Origin: Bacillota bacterium
GTDB taxonomy: Bacteria; Bacillota; UBA4882; UBA8346
Length of the DNA: 64,000 bases
Assembly: GCA_023417475.1 (NCBI GenBank)
Contig: JAEZFP010000045.1
Location: forward strand, 1 to 64,000
Reading direction: 5' to 3'
Shown here: piece by piece, positions 24,851 through 33,365 of the stretch
Layout of the letters: each line of letters begins with the position of its first letter
Position numbering within the stretch: the first letter of the stretch is position 1
The notes under the pieces: model-generated
The model's input: only the letters and a program-made list of their open reading frames with translations
Database searches by the model: none
Told to the model about the DNA's origin: nothing
Position numbers and translations under genes: made by a program

Positions 24851-27172
24851 ATGAGTGCCAGGGTCGTCTTTAAGGTTTCCGGTATCAGCTGCGCCATGTG
24901 CGGGCAACGCATCGAAAAAGGCCTTCGGAGGTTGGAAGGTATCATAAATCCCGTTGTCAATGTGGCCGGGGAGACCGTTTCGTTGGAATATAATCCGGCG
25001 CGCTTATCGTTGCACGCAATTTATCAAGCGGTTGAGTCATTGGGTTACCGGGTGGTCGAAACCGCCCAAGGGTCTGCCACGCCGGAAACGTTGGTCTTGA
25101 AACGGTTGTTGATTGCGGCGGCATTACTGAGCGCACCGATGCTATTGATGATGTTGCTGTCGGAGGGAATCGGCGTGTACGCGTGGTTACTGGATCTCAG
25201 TTACCGGCATGGCAATTTCTTGGACCCGTTATTGTTAAACAGCGCCGTGCTTCATGATTGGCGGTTACAGTTGGCTTTAGCCACTCCGGTGCAATTCCTG
25301 ATCGGCTACCGGTTCTATAAAAACGCTTATTACGCTCTAAAATCAGGAAGCGCCAATATGGATCTGCTGGTGGTGTGCGGCACTTCCGCCGCATACCTCT
25401 ATAGTTTGTATCATTCGTTTTATACCGACGCCGATTTGCAGGGAATGAAGCCGGTTTATTTTGAGTCGTCGATGATGATCATTACGCTGATTTTGCTTGG
25501 AAAGTACCTTGAAGCATTGGCAAAGGGCAAAACATCCGACGCAATTCGGGCGTTGCTCAAACTGAAACCGCAAACCGCCCGGGTGATCCGCGAGGGTCTG
25601 GAGACGGACATTTCACTGGAGGAGGTCCAAGTCGGCGACTTGATGATCGTCCGTCCCGGTGAGCAGATACCTTTGGACGGAACAGTTCTCGACGGGAATT
25701 CCACAGTCGATGAATCAATGCTCAGCGGCGAAAGCATGCCCGTGGAAAAACAGGCGGGCGCTCCGGTAACCGGGGGTTCATTAAACCAGTTCGGCGCGCT
25801 CAGAGTCCGGGTCGCTCAAGTCGGCGGCGCCACGGTCTTGGGAAAGATTATTCAACTGGTTGAGCAAGCGCAAGGGAGTAAAGCCCCGATTCAACGAATC
25901 GCCGACCGGGTTTGCGGTTTTTTTGTACCGGTAGTGATAGCACTGGCGGCAGTGACCTTTGGAATTTGGTATTTTGGGGTATTGGGCCGGGCCGATTTGA
26001 CTCGGCCGCTGCTAAACGCCATTGCGGTCCTGGTGGTATCCTGCCCGTGCGCGTTGGGTCTGGCAACGCCGACCGCGATGATGGTCGGAATGGGCAAAGC
26101 AGCTCAAAATGGAATTTTATTTAAAAATAGCACTGATTTGGAGACGGCTTGCCGGATTCGGACGGTCGTTTTGGATAAAACCGGTACGATTACTAGCGGG
26201 GAACCTCGTGTTGAAAAGGTTGTCGCCGGCGGTGCCGGGGTACCAATTGGCGAAGCGGGCTTGCTCCGCGTGGCGGCGGTTTTGGAAAGCAAATCGGAAC
26301 ATCCTTTGGGCGTGGCGATTTACGAGTATTATCAACGGACGGTTGGGGCGCCGTTACCCGAGCCGGAACAGTTTGTAGCCGTTCCCGGCCGGGGGGTGGC
26401 GGCGAAGGTCGACGGGGTGGCGGCGCTAGCCGGAACGGAACAGTTTTTGGAATCGCACCGAATTGACGTTGGCGCGGTTCGGGCCGATTTGACGGAGCTG
26501 CGTTCAGCTGGTAAAATCCCGATCTTGCTGGCTATCGACCAACAATTGGCCGGGATGATTGTTCTGGCGGATCCGGTCAAAGAACACGCGGCGGAGGGAA
26601 TCGCGGCCTTGCGTCAAATGGGCGTAGCCGTGGCGATGTTGACCGGCGATCATCCCCAGACGGCGCAGACGGTCGCCGCGCAAGTCGGAATTACCCGGGT
26701 TTTTGCCGGAGTACTGCCGGATCAGAAGGCGCAGGCCGTTTGCGATTTAAAACGCGGCGGAACGATCGTGGCGATGGTTGGAGACGGGATCAACGACGCT
26801 CCGGCACTGGCTGTTGCCGATGTCGGCGTCGCCATCGGGAAAGGAACCGATGTGGCTATTGAGACCGGTACGATTGTGCTGCTCCGGGACGATCTGCGGT
26901 TACTCGCCGCAACCATTCGACTCTCGCAACGGACGATGACCAAGATCAAACAAAACTTGTTTTGGGCATTTATTTACAATCTGATTGCAATCCCGATTGC
27001 CGCGGGAGGCGGGCTGCGGCCCGAGTTGTCGGCCGTCGCGATGGCGGGCAGTTCGGTGTCGGTCTTATTGAACTCCCTATCGCTAAAACGGTTTAAAGTG
27101 AATTTGGCCGTTTCATCCGGCCGGCCAAAACGCAATGGATTTTTTACCGGCAAAGGCGGGTATTTAACGTGA
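24851..27172 (+). CDS. copA: Copper-transporting P1B-type ATPase
   Basis: 773 residues. One N-terminal heavy-metal domain has CAMC (residues ~14-17). The membrane CPC motif lies in VSCPCALGLATP, the phosphorylation site in DKTGTIT, and the hinge in GDGINDAPALA. The TM7 YN and TM8 MxxSS residues (IYNLIAIP, MAGSSVSVLLNS) mark the Cu(I) subgroup P1B-1. It exports Cu(I) from the cytoplasm. ATG 24851 is preferred over GTG 24848. It overlaps the next gene by 4 bp and follows P7 closely, so it is in the transporter operon. It may protect exposed Fe-S clusters of the nitrogenase-like enzymes from copper, which is inference. Confidence 0.93.
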   Translation: MSARVVFKVSGISCAMCGQRIEKGLRRLEGIINPVVNVAGETVSLEYNPARLSLHAIYQAVESLGYRVVETAQGSATPETLVLKRLLIAAALLSAPMLLMMLLSEGIGVYAWLLDLSYRHGNFLDPLLLNSAVLHDWRLQLALATPVQFLIGYRFYKNAYYALKSGSANMDLLVVCGTSAAYLYSLYHSFYTDADLQGMKPVYFESSMMIITLILLGKYLEALAKGKTSDAIRALLKLKPQTARVIREGLETDISLEEVQVGDLMIVRPGEQIPLDGTVLDGNSTVDESMLSGESMPVEKQAGAPVTGGSLNQFGALRVRVAQVGGATVLGKIIQLVEQAQGSKAPIQRIADRVCGFFVPVVIALAAVTFGIWYFGVLGRADLTRPLLNAIAVLVVSCPCALGLATPTAMMVGMGKAAQNGILFKNSTDLETACRIRTVVLDKTGTITSGEPRVEKVVAGGAGVPIGEAGLLRVAAVLESKSEHPLGVAIYEYYQRTVGAPLPEPEQFVAVPGRGVAAKVDGVAALAGTEQFLESHRIDVGAVRADLTELRSAGKIPILLAIDQQLAGMIVLADPVKEHAAEGIAALRQMGVAVAMLTGDHPQTAQTVAAQVGITRVFAGVLPDQKAQAVCDLKRGGTIVAMVGDGINDAPALAVADVGVAIGKGTDVAIETGTIVLLRDDLRLLAATIRLSQRTMTKIKQNLFWAFIYNLIAIPIAAGGGLRPELSAVAMAGSSVSVLLNSLSLKRFKVNLAVSSGRPKRNGFFTGKGGYLT

Positions 27173-28317
27173 GTTATCGGGGTTGGAACCGCTTGCGGCA
27201 ACACGGGGGCGGTTATCCGCGCGGGATGTTGATCGGGATCATCGGCATTTGCGTCGTAGGTATTGGGTTATTTGGCGGAGGTGGCTTCCGGTTTCTAGCC
27301 GACCTGCTTGCGCTGAAAAATTTACCCCGGTTGCAACCGGATTCCAGTTGGTTGCTACTGGTATTGTTGGGAGTACTAACGTCGGTCCATTGTTTGGCAA
27401 TGTGCGGCGGTTGGATCGTGAGCATGGGAGTTTGGCTTCAAGGCGACGAAGGAAAACGCAACGGCTGGCCTCCAGCGTTATTATATCACGGCGGTCGTCT
27501 CCTGTCCTACACGTTGAGCGGCGGGGTAGCCGGCGGCTTTGGACAGCTGACGAGCTTTTCAGGCGGGTGGAAGGCGGTAGCCCCGCTCGGCGGCGGAATA
27601 CTAATGTTACTGTTAGGTTTGGATCTCTTGGGTTGGTGCCCGTTATTCCGCAAGTTTCGTCTACAGCTTCCCGGTTGGATCGGCCGGCGGTTAGGCCACG
27701 ATTTGCACGGCTGTTGGGTGATCGGGTTATTAAGCGCTTTGCTGCCTTGCGGACCGTTGCAAACGGCACAATTATACGCGATGAGCACCGGTAATTTTTA
27801 TGCCGGCGCCGCCGCGATGGCCGGATTTGCGTTGGGGACGGTTCCGTTGTTGTTGGCGGTCGGCGCCGGTCAGTCTTTGCTTAACCGGGGATTTGCCAAG
27901 CCGCTGTTTACACTGAGCGCGCTGTTGGTGGTCTTCCTTGGTTTGGGAATGGTTGGACGGGGGTTGGCTTTGGCCGGGGTTCCGCTGGAATTGAAGTGGG
28001 CGGCGCCCCCTGCGGGGATTGCTGTTCTACACGGCGGATACCAGACGGTACGGACTGAGATCGCGGCCGACCATTACCAGCCGATCGTGGTTCAAAAAGG
28101 AATTCCGGTTCGTTGGACGATCCGGGCCGCTCCCCAAAATTTAAACGGCTGCAATAACGCGATCCTGATTCCGAAGTTTAATCTTACCAAAGATCTGCGC
28201 CCCGGGGATAATCTGATTATCTTCACTCCCGGAGCGCCGGGGGTCATCGCCTACACCTGTTGGATGGGGATGATTAAAAGCAAAATTACGGTCGTGGACG
28301 ATCTGCGCAGGTTGTAG
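27169..28317 (+). CDS. TauE/SafE (UreH-like) membrane protein with C-terminal cupredoxin-like domain
   Basis: 382 residues. After one N-terminal helix, six helices carry the family motif SVHCLAMCGG (residues ~62-71) and a mid-protein ALLPCGPLQTAQLYAM. The C-terminal ~100 residues form a cupredoxin-like domain with NGCNNAIL, a GDNLIIFTP turn and YTCWMGMIKS, so Cys and Met copper ligands. Such fusions travel with copper ATPases and are thought to shuttle Cu during export or oxidase loading. GTG start overlaps the copA stop by 4 bp. The pair forms a copper module inside an otherwise sulfur-related operon. Confidence 0.8.
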   Translation: MSYRGWNRLRQHGGGYPRGMLIGIIGICVVGIGLFGGGGFRFLADLLALKNLPRLQPDSSWLLLVLLGVLTSVHCLAMCGGWIVSMGVWLQGDEGKRNGWPPALLYHGGRLLSYTLSGGVAGGFGQLTSFSGGWKAVAPLGGGILMLLLGLDLLGWCPLFRKFRLQLPGWIGRRLGHDLHGCWVIGLLSALLPCGPLQTAQLYAMSTGNFYAGAAAMAGFALGTVPLLLAVGAGQSLLNRGFAKPLFTLSALLVVFLGLGMVGRGLALAGVPLELKWAAPPAGIAVLHGGYQTVRTEIAADHYQPIVVQKGIPVRWTIRAAPQNLNGCNNAILIPKFNLTKDLRPGDNLIIFTPGAPGVIAYTCWMGMIKSKITVVDDLRRL

Positions 28318-28482
28318 AAGCGGATTCCGGTCCCCGATTGCTCCATTTTGGAAGACGGCTGTCGGATGGTTAGATTGTCGAATCTTGAAGGTGATTAGCG
28401 CATCCGTCAACCCGGTTAGCGAATTAAAGCGGTGGCATACCGCAACCAACGACTTGTTTCGGCAATTTCGGTAGTTTAATGT

Positions 28483-28511
28483 CCGTTCCGGGAAACGGTT
28501 TGCCGGAACGG
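28483..28511. repeat. Inverted repeat in the gap before the secreted Cys protein
   Basis: CCGTTCCGG (28483-28491) and CCGGAACGG (28503-28511) are perfect complements around an 11-nt loop, with no T run. The rest of the 264-bp gap 28318-28581 shows no gene. A related short hairpin GTCCG-TTC-CGGAC lies at 28969-28981, just after the next gene. Confidence 0.45.
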
Positions 28512-28581
28512 GGCGGCTGAAACCCGGATGGGGGTTCGTCGATCCGACAAGAAAGTTGTGAAAGAAGAAAGGAGTATGAAC

Positions 28582-28965
28582 ATGGTAACAATTCAAGCGC
28601 GTCTGAAAACGGTAATTGTCGGTTTGATCGTCGTTGTTTTGGTTTTAGGGTTTGGAAGTCTGATTGGCGCCGCGGTTGGGGACATCACCTTGGAAGGCTG
28701 GTTGATCGATAAATGCTGCAGCGGCACGCCCGATCCCGTCAAACACACGCGTCAATGCAATTTGATGGAGACCTGCGCCGCCACGGGTTACGGGATTTTG
28801 GTCAAACAAACCGACAACAGTTTGAAATTTTATCCGTTTGACAAAACCGGTCAACAATTGGCCAAAGATTATCTGCAACATACGACCAGGAGCAATAACC
28901 TGCGGATTGCCATTAAAGCGAAATGGGACGGGAACGTTTTGAGTGAAATCGTTTTGACTGAATAA
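28582..28965 (+). CDS. Secreted small cysteine-rich protein of unknown function
   Basis: 127 residues: an N-terminal hydrophobic segment (about residues 10-32) that may be a signal peptide or anchor, then LEGWLIDKCCSG, HTRQCNLMETCAATGYGILV and a C-terminal beta-rich tail. The pattern W-I/L-x-D-x-x-C, H-x-x-x-C and C-x-x-x-G-x-G is found in small exported bacterial proteins of unknown function. Five cysteines and a His suggest metal or disulfide chemistry, and the neighbouring genes are copper exporters, so a copper chaperone is possible. ATG 28582 lies 7 nt after AAAGGAG. It is followed 41 nt later by a methyltransferase gene. Confidence 0.6.
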   Translation: MVTIQARLKTVIVGLIVVVLVLGFGSLIGAAVGDITLEGWLIDKCCSGTPDPVKHTRQCNLMETCAATGYGILVKQTDNSLKFYPFDKTGQQLAKDYLQHTTRSNNLRIAIKAKWDGNVLSEIVLTE

Positions 28966-29006
28966 TAACCGTCCGTTCCGGACGCAAAACCGAATGAGGG
29001 GGAAGA

Positions 29007-30053
29007 ATGATGAATGCCAAGCAGATTGTGGTAGATGCGATTCACCTCAAAAAAACTCCGCGCAACCCCGTTGCGCTTCTCTCGGGTGGTGTCTGGACCT
29101 TTAACCGGCGCGGTTATTCGCTGCAGGATTTGCTCACTCAGCCGGAGCTGGCCGCGACAATCATTGTGGAAACCAGTAAAGAAGCGGAATCGGATATCGT
29201 CTGGGCGGGTTCGGGTTATCATAATTTGGCTATTCGCGCACTTGGCGGGGCGATTAAGTTTCGGGCCAAAGGCGCTCCCGATATCCAGACGCCGCTGCTT
29301 GAGAAGGTGGATGATCTCGAACGGTTGGACCTGAACCGCCTGCGGCAGGATGCGGAGATCCAGACGTTACTGCAGACCGCGCAAAGGGTCGTCGCAGGCC
29401 TCGGCAACGAACGGCTGATCGGAGCGAGTCAATGGGGGCCGTTTACATTGGCCGGTCACCTTTACGGGGTCGAAAAATTAATGCGCAGCATCTATCGGGA
29501 TCAAGCGGCAGTCGCCACGGTGTTGGAATTCACCACCGAACTGTGCGTCAGTTATTTGCAGTCGTTTATCCATACTGGCGTGGCGATTGTCTCCATTGCC
29601 GAACCCTCGGCGTCCGGGGATCTGATTTCACCGCGACAATTTGCGCAATTTGTCGTGCCGTCATTACAAAAAGCTGTCGGTCGACTCAAACAGCAGGGTG
29701 TTTTGGTCGCCTTGCATATTTGCGGGAATATCACGAACCGGCTGGAGTTGGTTCCCGCCACCGGAGTCGATTTATTGTCTGTCGACTATAAGGTGGATCT
29801 GGAGCAAGTTCGTTTACAACTCGGCGGCAAGCTAGCCTTTGCCGGCAACATGAATCCGGTGGCGGTCATGCAAAACGCGACGGCAGCCGAGGTAACGCTA
29901 GCCTGCCAAACCTGCTTGCGTCAGGTTGGCGACACTCCCGGCTATATTTTGATGCCGGGCTGCGATATTCCTCCCGGAGTGCCGCTAGCGAACATCCAAG
30001 CGATGATCGCAGCGGCGTATCAAAGTAAAATCAATCGGAAGGTGAATCATTGA
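29007..30053 (+). CDS. UroD-fold corrinoid methyltransferase 1 (MtaA/MtbA/MtsA-like)
   Basis: 348 residues, TIM-barrel uroporphyrinogen decarboxylase superfamily. The zinc ligands of MtaA-type enzymes are visible: His237 and Cys239 in LHICGN and Cys319 in MPGCDIPPG. The family activates a thiol with Zn and transfers methyl groups to or from a corrinoid protein; true UroD lacks this His-x-Cys. MtsA of methanogens, the same family, acts on methanethiol and dimethyl sulfide. It overlaps D3 by 1 bp (TGATG), tying it to the D3K3 nitrogenase-like pair. ATG 29007 or 29010. Confidence 0.85.
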   Translation: MMNAKQIVVDAIHLKKTPRNPVALLSGGVWTFNRRGYSLQDLLTQPELAATIIVETSKEAESDIVWAGSGYHNLAIRALGGAIKFRAKGAPDIQTPLLEKVDDLERLDLNRLRQDAEIQTLLQTAQRVVAGLGNERLIGASQWGPFTLAGHLYGVEKLMRSIYRDQAAVATVLEFTTELCVSYLQSFIHTGVAIVSIAEPSASGDLISPRQFAQFVVPSLQKAVGRLKQQGVLVALHICGNITNRLELVPATGVDLLSVDYKVDLEQVRLQLGGKLAFAGNMNPVAVMQNATAAEVTLACQTCLRQVGDTPGYILMPGCDIPPGVPLANIQAMIAAAYQSKINRKVNH

Positions 30054-31573
30054 TGAGTTATTTCACTCAAAAGGAACCGCCCAAACGGGAGGAACGCCTC
30101 AACGCCTCTGTCGTTTACGGCGGTAGCATTTGCGGACTGAAAGATAAACGCGGTTGTTGTCTAGACGGGCGGGAACGCAGTTTCACGCAGGGTTCGATCT
30201 GCTTGCTTTTGCCCGGTCTGGCGATGCTAAACAGCATTCCCGACAGTGTCGTTTTGCTGCATGGCGCGATTGGGTGCGGTTCTTGCGCTCACTCGCAAAA
30301 CGCTAATGTTAGAGGCGGCGGCAATGCCCGTTGGGGTCAGGTGAAGGATGCCACCTGGCTGTCGACCGCGCTCAATGAAACTGAAGTCGTTACCGGCGGT
30401 GAACCGAAGCTCGAAGCGGCGCTGCGCGAAATTGACCGGCGTTACCGGCCGAAAACCATTATTGTGGTGGCCGGATGCGTGCCGGGAATTATTGGGGACG
30501 ACATCGACGGAGTGGCGGCCAAACTCCAACCGGAACTAAACGCCACGATCCTTCCGGTGCATTGCGAAGGATTTAAAACCAAGATCTGGGCCACCGCGTA
30601 TGACGCGGTTTACCATTCCCTAGGCCGGAACTTGCTGAACGAACCGGCAGGGGAACGGCGCCTAATCCCTGATGAATTGGCAGATTTGCAAGAACAATAC
30701 CGGCGCCGCCGGACCGTGAATCTGATGAACGTCTCGTCGATGGGGCGTGTTGATGAACTGGAGTTGACGCGATTATTACAGTCTTTGGGCCTGGAAGTTA
30801 ACGTCTTCCCGGTCTTCACCAAACCCGAAGAGATGTATCTGGCGACCCAAGCGGCACTTTCGATCAGCACCTGTCCCACTCACGACGATTATTTTCTTAA
30901 GCATTTGCAGGAACAGTACGGCGTGCCGTATATTATCCGGCACATGCCGATCGGAATCGCCAATACCGGCAGCTGGTTACGGGACGTAGCGGCGTTTTTC
31001 GGGTTGGAGCAGCAAGCTGAAAGATTGATTGCCCAGGAGGAAGCCGATTTATCAGCGGCTTTAGCTGAATTTAAACCGTTCTTCAACGGCAAGAAGGCTT
31101 TTATCAGCGCCGGGGAGATCCGGGCGTTTGCTACCGGGTATCTTTTGCATGAACTAGGCTTTGAACTGGTCGGAATTCGTTCCTATCATCACGACGAGTT
31201 TGCCGAAGTGGAGTATGCCAAACTGGCGGCACTGGCATCACGGGATTTTGTGGTCAATATTGCCGATGCGCAACCGTTCGAGGAGGCCAACTTATTGCAA
31301 AAACTCCAACCCGATTTATTCCTGGGCCATTGGAACGGTAATGCCACCGCGGCGAAGCTCGGGATCGCCTCGCACGTTATTTATAACACCAATATCAGTT
31401 ACATTGGGTATAAAGGAGTTTATGAGGTGGCCCGCCGTTTGTTTCGATTGTTAAAGAATCCGGCCTTTAACCGGAGGCTGCGTCAGAATATCCGTTTACC
31501 CTACACGGAGGGCTGGTATCAGGCTGATCCGTTTTCGCATATCAAAATTCCGGGAGGCGCGACAATTGGCTAA
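30053..31573 (+). CDS. NifD-like nitrogenase-family alpha subunit D3
   Basis: 506 residues. Cysteines: Cys50 (GSICLLLPG), Cys75 (GAIGC), Cys142 (VAGCVPGIIGDD); Cys274 (STCPTHDDY) matches the FeMo-co cysteine. Extra Cys35, Cys36 and Cys78 (GCGSCAH) are peculiar to D3. The His442 region reads YNTNISYIGYKG, without His; His426 (LGHWNGN) is shared with D1 and D2. The CEGFKTKIWATAYD loop lacks Gln191 and His195. Paralog of D2 over its full length. ATG 30053, 7 nt after GGAAGGTGA. Coupled to the methyltransferase upstream and K3 downstream. Confidence 0.85.
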   Translation: MSYFTQKEPPKREERLNASVVYGGSICGLKDKRGCCLDGRERSFTQGSICLLLPGLAMLNSIPDSVVLLHGAIGCGSCAHSQNANVRGGGNARWGQVKDATWLSTALNETEVVTGGEPKLEAALREIDRRYRPKTIIVVAGCVPGIIGDDIDGVAAKLQPELNATILPVHCEGFKTKIWATAYDAVYHSLGRNLLNEPAGERRLIPDELADLQEQYRRRRTVNLMNVSSMGRVDELELTRLLQSLGLEVNVFPVFTKPEEMYLATQAALSISTCPTHDDYFLKHLQEQYGVPYIIRHMPIGIANTGSWLRDVAAFFGLEQQAERLIAQEEADLSAALAEFKPFFNGKKAFISAGEIRAFATGYLLHELGFELVGIRSYHHDEFAEVEYAKLAALASRDFVVNIADAQPFEEANLLQKLQPDLFLGHWNGNATAAKLGIASHVIYNTNISYIGYKGVYEVARRLFRLLKNPAFNRRLRQNIRLPYTEGWYQADPFSHIKIPGGATIG

Positions 31574-32900
31574 CTTTATCGAAAGACCCCGCTACACGTG
31601 CGCGTTGGGCGGCGCATTGGGAACGATCACGGCATTGCCGGAGGTGATTCCGATCCTACATGTGGCGCAAGGTTGCGCCGGAAATGCGGTCTGGACTCAA
31701 AATGGCGGCAGTGCGTTGCAAGTGGGAGGATACTGCGGCGGTTTGACCGTTCCCAGTTCCAACGTTCATGAACGCGAGGTCGTCTTCGGCGGCGTCGACC
31801 GATTAAGCGAACAGATTGCCACGACATTGCAAATAATGGAGGGACGCTTATACTTTGTCATTACCGGCTGCGTCACCGATATCATCGGTGATGATGTGAG
31901 GGCGGTCGTCAACCGGTTTCAACAGGACGGCGTAACGATAATTCACGCGGAAACCGGCGGGTTTAAAGGAAATTCCTACACCGGGTACGATCTAGTCTTG
32001 CAGTCGTTATTCCGGAACTATGTCCAATCGGGGCAAAAGACCGTATCCCGTCGCGTCAATCTTTGGGGAATCGTTCCATTCATGGACGTCTTTTGGCGCG
32101 GCAACCTCGAAGCGGTCCGGGTATTACTGGAGCAGTTAGGTCTCAGCGTCAACACCTTTTTTACTGCGGCCGATACATTGGACTCGTTGAAGCAGGCTGG
32201 GAATGCCGAGTTGAACATCGTGTTATCTCCCACTTACGGAGTGGAAGCGGCGCGGGTCTTTCAAGAAGCGCATGGCACTCCCTATCAGGTCGCGGTCCCG
32301 CCGATCGGCCCAACCGCGACGGCAACGTTTTTACGTCAGATCGCAACAGCGTTGCAGATCGAAACGTCAATGGTAGAACGGGTAATCGCGGATGAAAGCC
32401 GGCGCTATTATCATTATCTGGAGACACTGACCGATTGTTATAACGATTTGGATCTGCAACGTTTTGCGATTGTGGTTGGGGATGCCAATTACAGCGTCGC
32501 TTTGACCAATTTTCTCAGCGATGACCTGGGATGGCTGCCCGAATTGGTGGTCTGTACCGACCAACTGACACCGGTGGAACAGTCGCAAGTTGCGGCAATG
32601 GTCCAACCGGAAACAATTCTTCCCCGGCTGGTTTTTGAGACCGACACCGGAGAGGTAATCCGCCATTTCAAGTCGGGCTGGCCCGAATTTCACGGACAAA
32701 AGTATTATAACGCCTTCAGTCCCGCTTTTGTGATAGGAAGTTCACTAGACCGCCAACTGGCGTTGGATATCGGCGCGGCTCATCTTAGCGTCTCTTTCCC
32801 GGTGGCGAACCGGGCGATCATCGACCGGGGGTATTTTGGATTTCAAGGCGGCCTACGGTTGATCGAAGATCTATTCAGCAGCATCGTGGCGGGGAGATAA
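31566..32900 (+). CDS. NifK-like nitrogenase-family beta subunit K3
   Basis: 444 residues with Cys12 (YTCALGG), Cys37 (AQGCAGN) and Cys102 (TGCVTDIIGDD), the three beta P-cluster positions, and TVPSSNVHEREVVFGG. It is paralogous to K2 (9539) over the whole length. TTG start at 31566 behind GGGAGG, overlapping D3 by 8 bp. No NifH gene touches the pair, but H2 lies 465 bp downstream past a small DUF2292 gene. Either a catalytic pair with D3 or a cofactor scaffold in the manner of NifEN. Confidence 0.85.
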   Translation: MANFIERPRYTCALGGALGTITALPEVIPILHVAQGCAGNAVWTQNGGSALQVGGYCGGLTVPSSNVHEREVVFGGVDRLSEQIATTLQIMEGRLYFVITGCVTDIIGDDVRAVVNRFQQDGVTIIHAETGGFKGNSYTGYDLVLQSLFRNYVQSGQKTVSRRVNLWGIVPFMDVFWRGNLEAVRVLLEQLGLSVNTFFTAADTLDSLKQAGNAELNIVLSPTYGVEAARVFQEAHGTPYQVAVPPIGPTATATFLRQIATALQIETSMVERVIADESRRYYHYLETLTDCYNDLDLQRFAIVVGDANYSVALTNFLSDDLGWLPELVVCTDQLTPVEQSQVAAMVQPETILPRLVFETDTGEVIRHFKSGWPEFHGQKYYNAFSPAFVIGSSLDRQLALDIGAAHLSVSFPVANRAIIDRGYFGFQGGLRLIEDLFSSIVAGR

Positions 32901-33102
32901 AAAAATAAACCTTCGTTGTTCGGGTTATGCGGCGGGAATGGTGATTTTTTATAACAAAAACTAAGTATTTCAGTAGGAATTATATAATTTATTCAGTGGC
33001 GCTTGCATACCATATTGCATTATTGAATTACGTGAGCAGTCGCGCTGGAATCATGCGAAGCGCCGGGACCGGACGAAATCGGAGTAAGGGGGGAGCGAAA
33101 CA

Positions 33103-33273
33103 ATGGCGGATATCCGCTCAAGTCAGATTCAGAAGGACCGTCCCATCTCGGAAGAGGATCTGCAAAAGTTGAGGATACTTCTTGGCAAAATCGGCTATGG
33201 GTCGGTTACGTTGATTATTCAGAATGGCAAAGTGATCCAGATCGAAAAGAACGAAAAGTTACGTTTGAAATAG
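33103..33273 (+). CDS. DUF2292 (YezD-like) small protein
   Basis: 56 residues: a charged N-terminus, then ISEEDLQKLRILLGKIGYGS, and VTLIIQNGKVIQIEKNEKLR at the C-terminus. This beta-hairpin with QNGKVIQIE matches the DUF2292/YezD family, small proteins of unknown function often encoded beside sulfur-assimilation and sulfonate-uptake genes in Bacillota. ATG 33103 behind GGGGGGAG. It begins the unit that carries H2 and MetNIQ-1. The gap 32901-33102 upstream holds no gene and no leader element of the repeated type. Confidence 0.7.
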   Translation: MADIRSSQIQKDRPISEEDLQKLRILLGKIGYGSVTLIIQNGKVIQIEKNEKLRLK

Positions 33274-33365
33274 ATAGGGGTCGGACGAAACCATCTTCCA
33301 GCCAAAGCGATGCTCGAATGGCTATCAGTCCGTTTGTCCGGGCAAAAGTAAAGGAGTGTCTTAAT

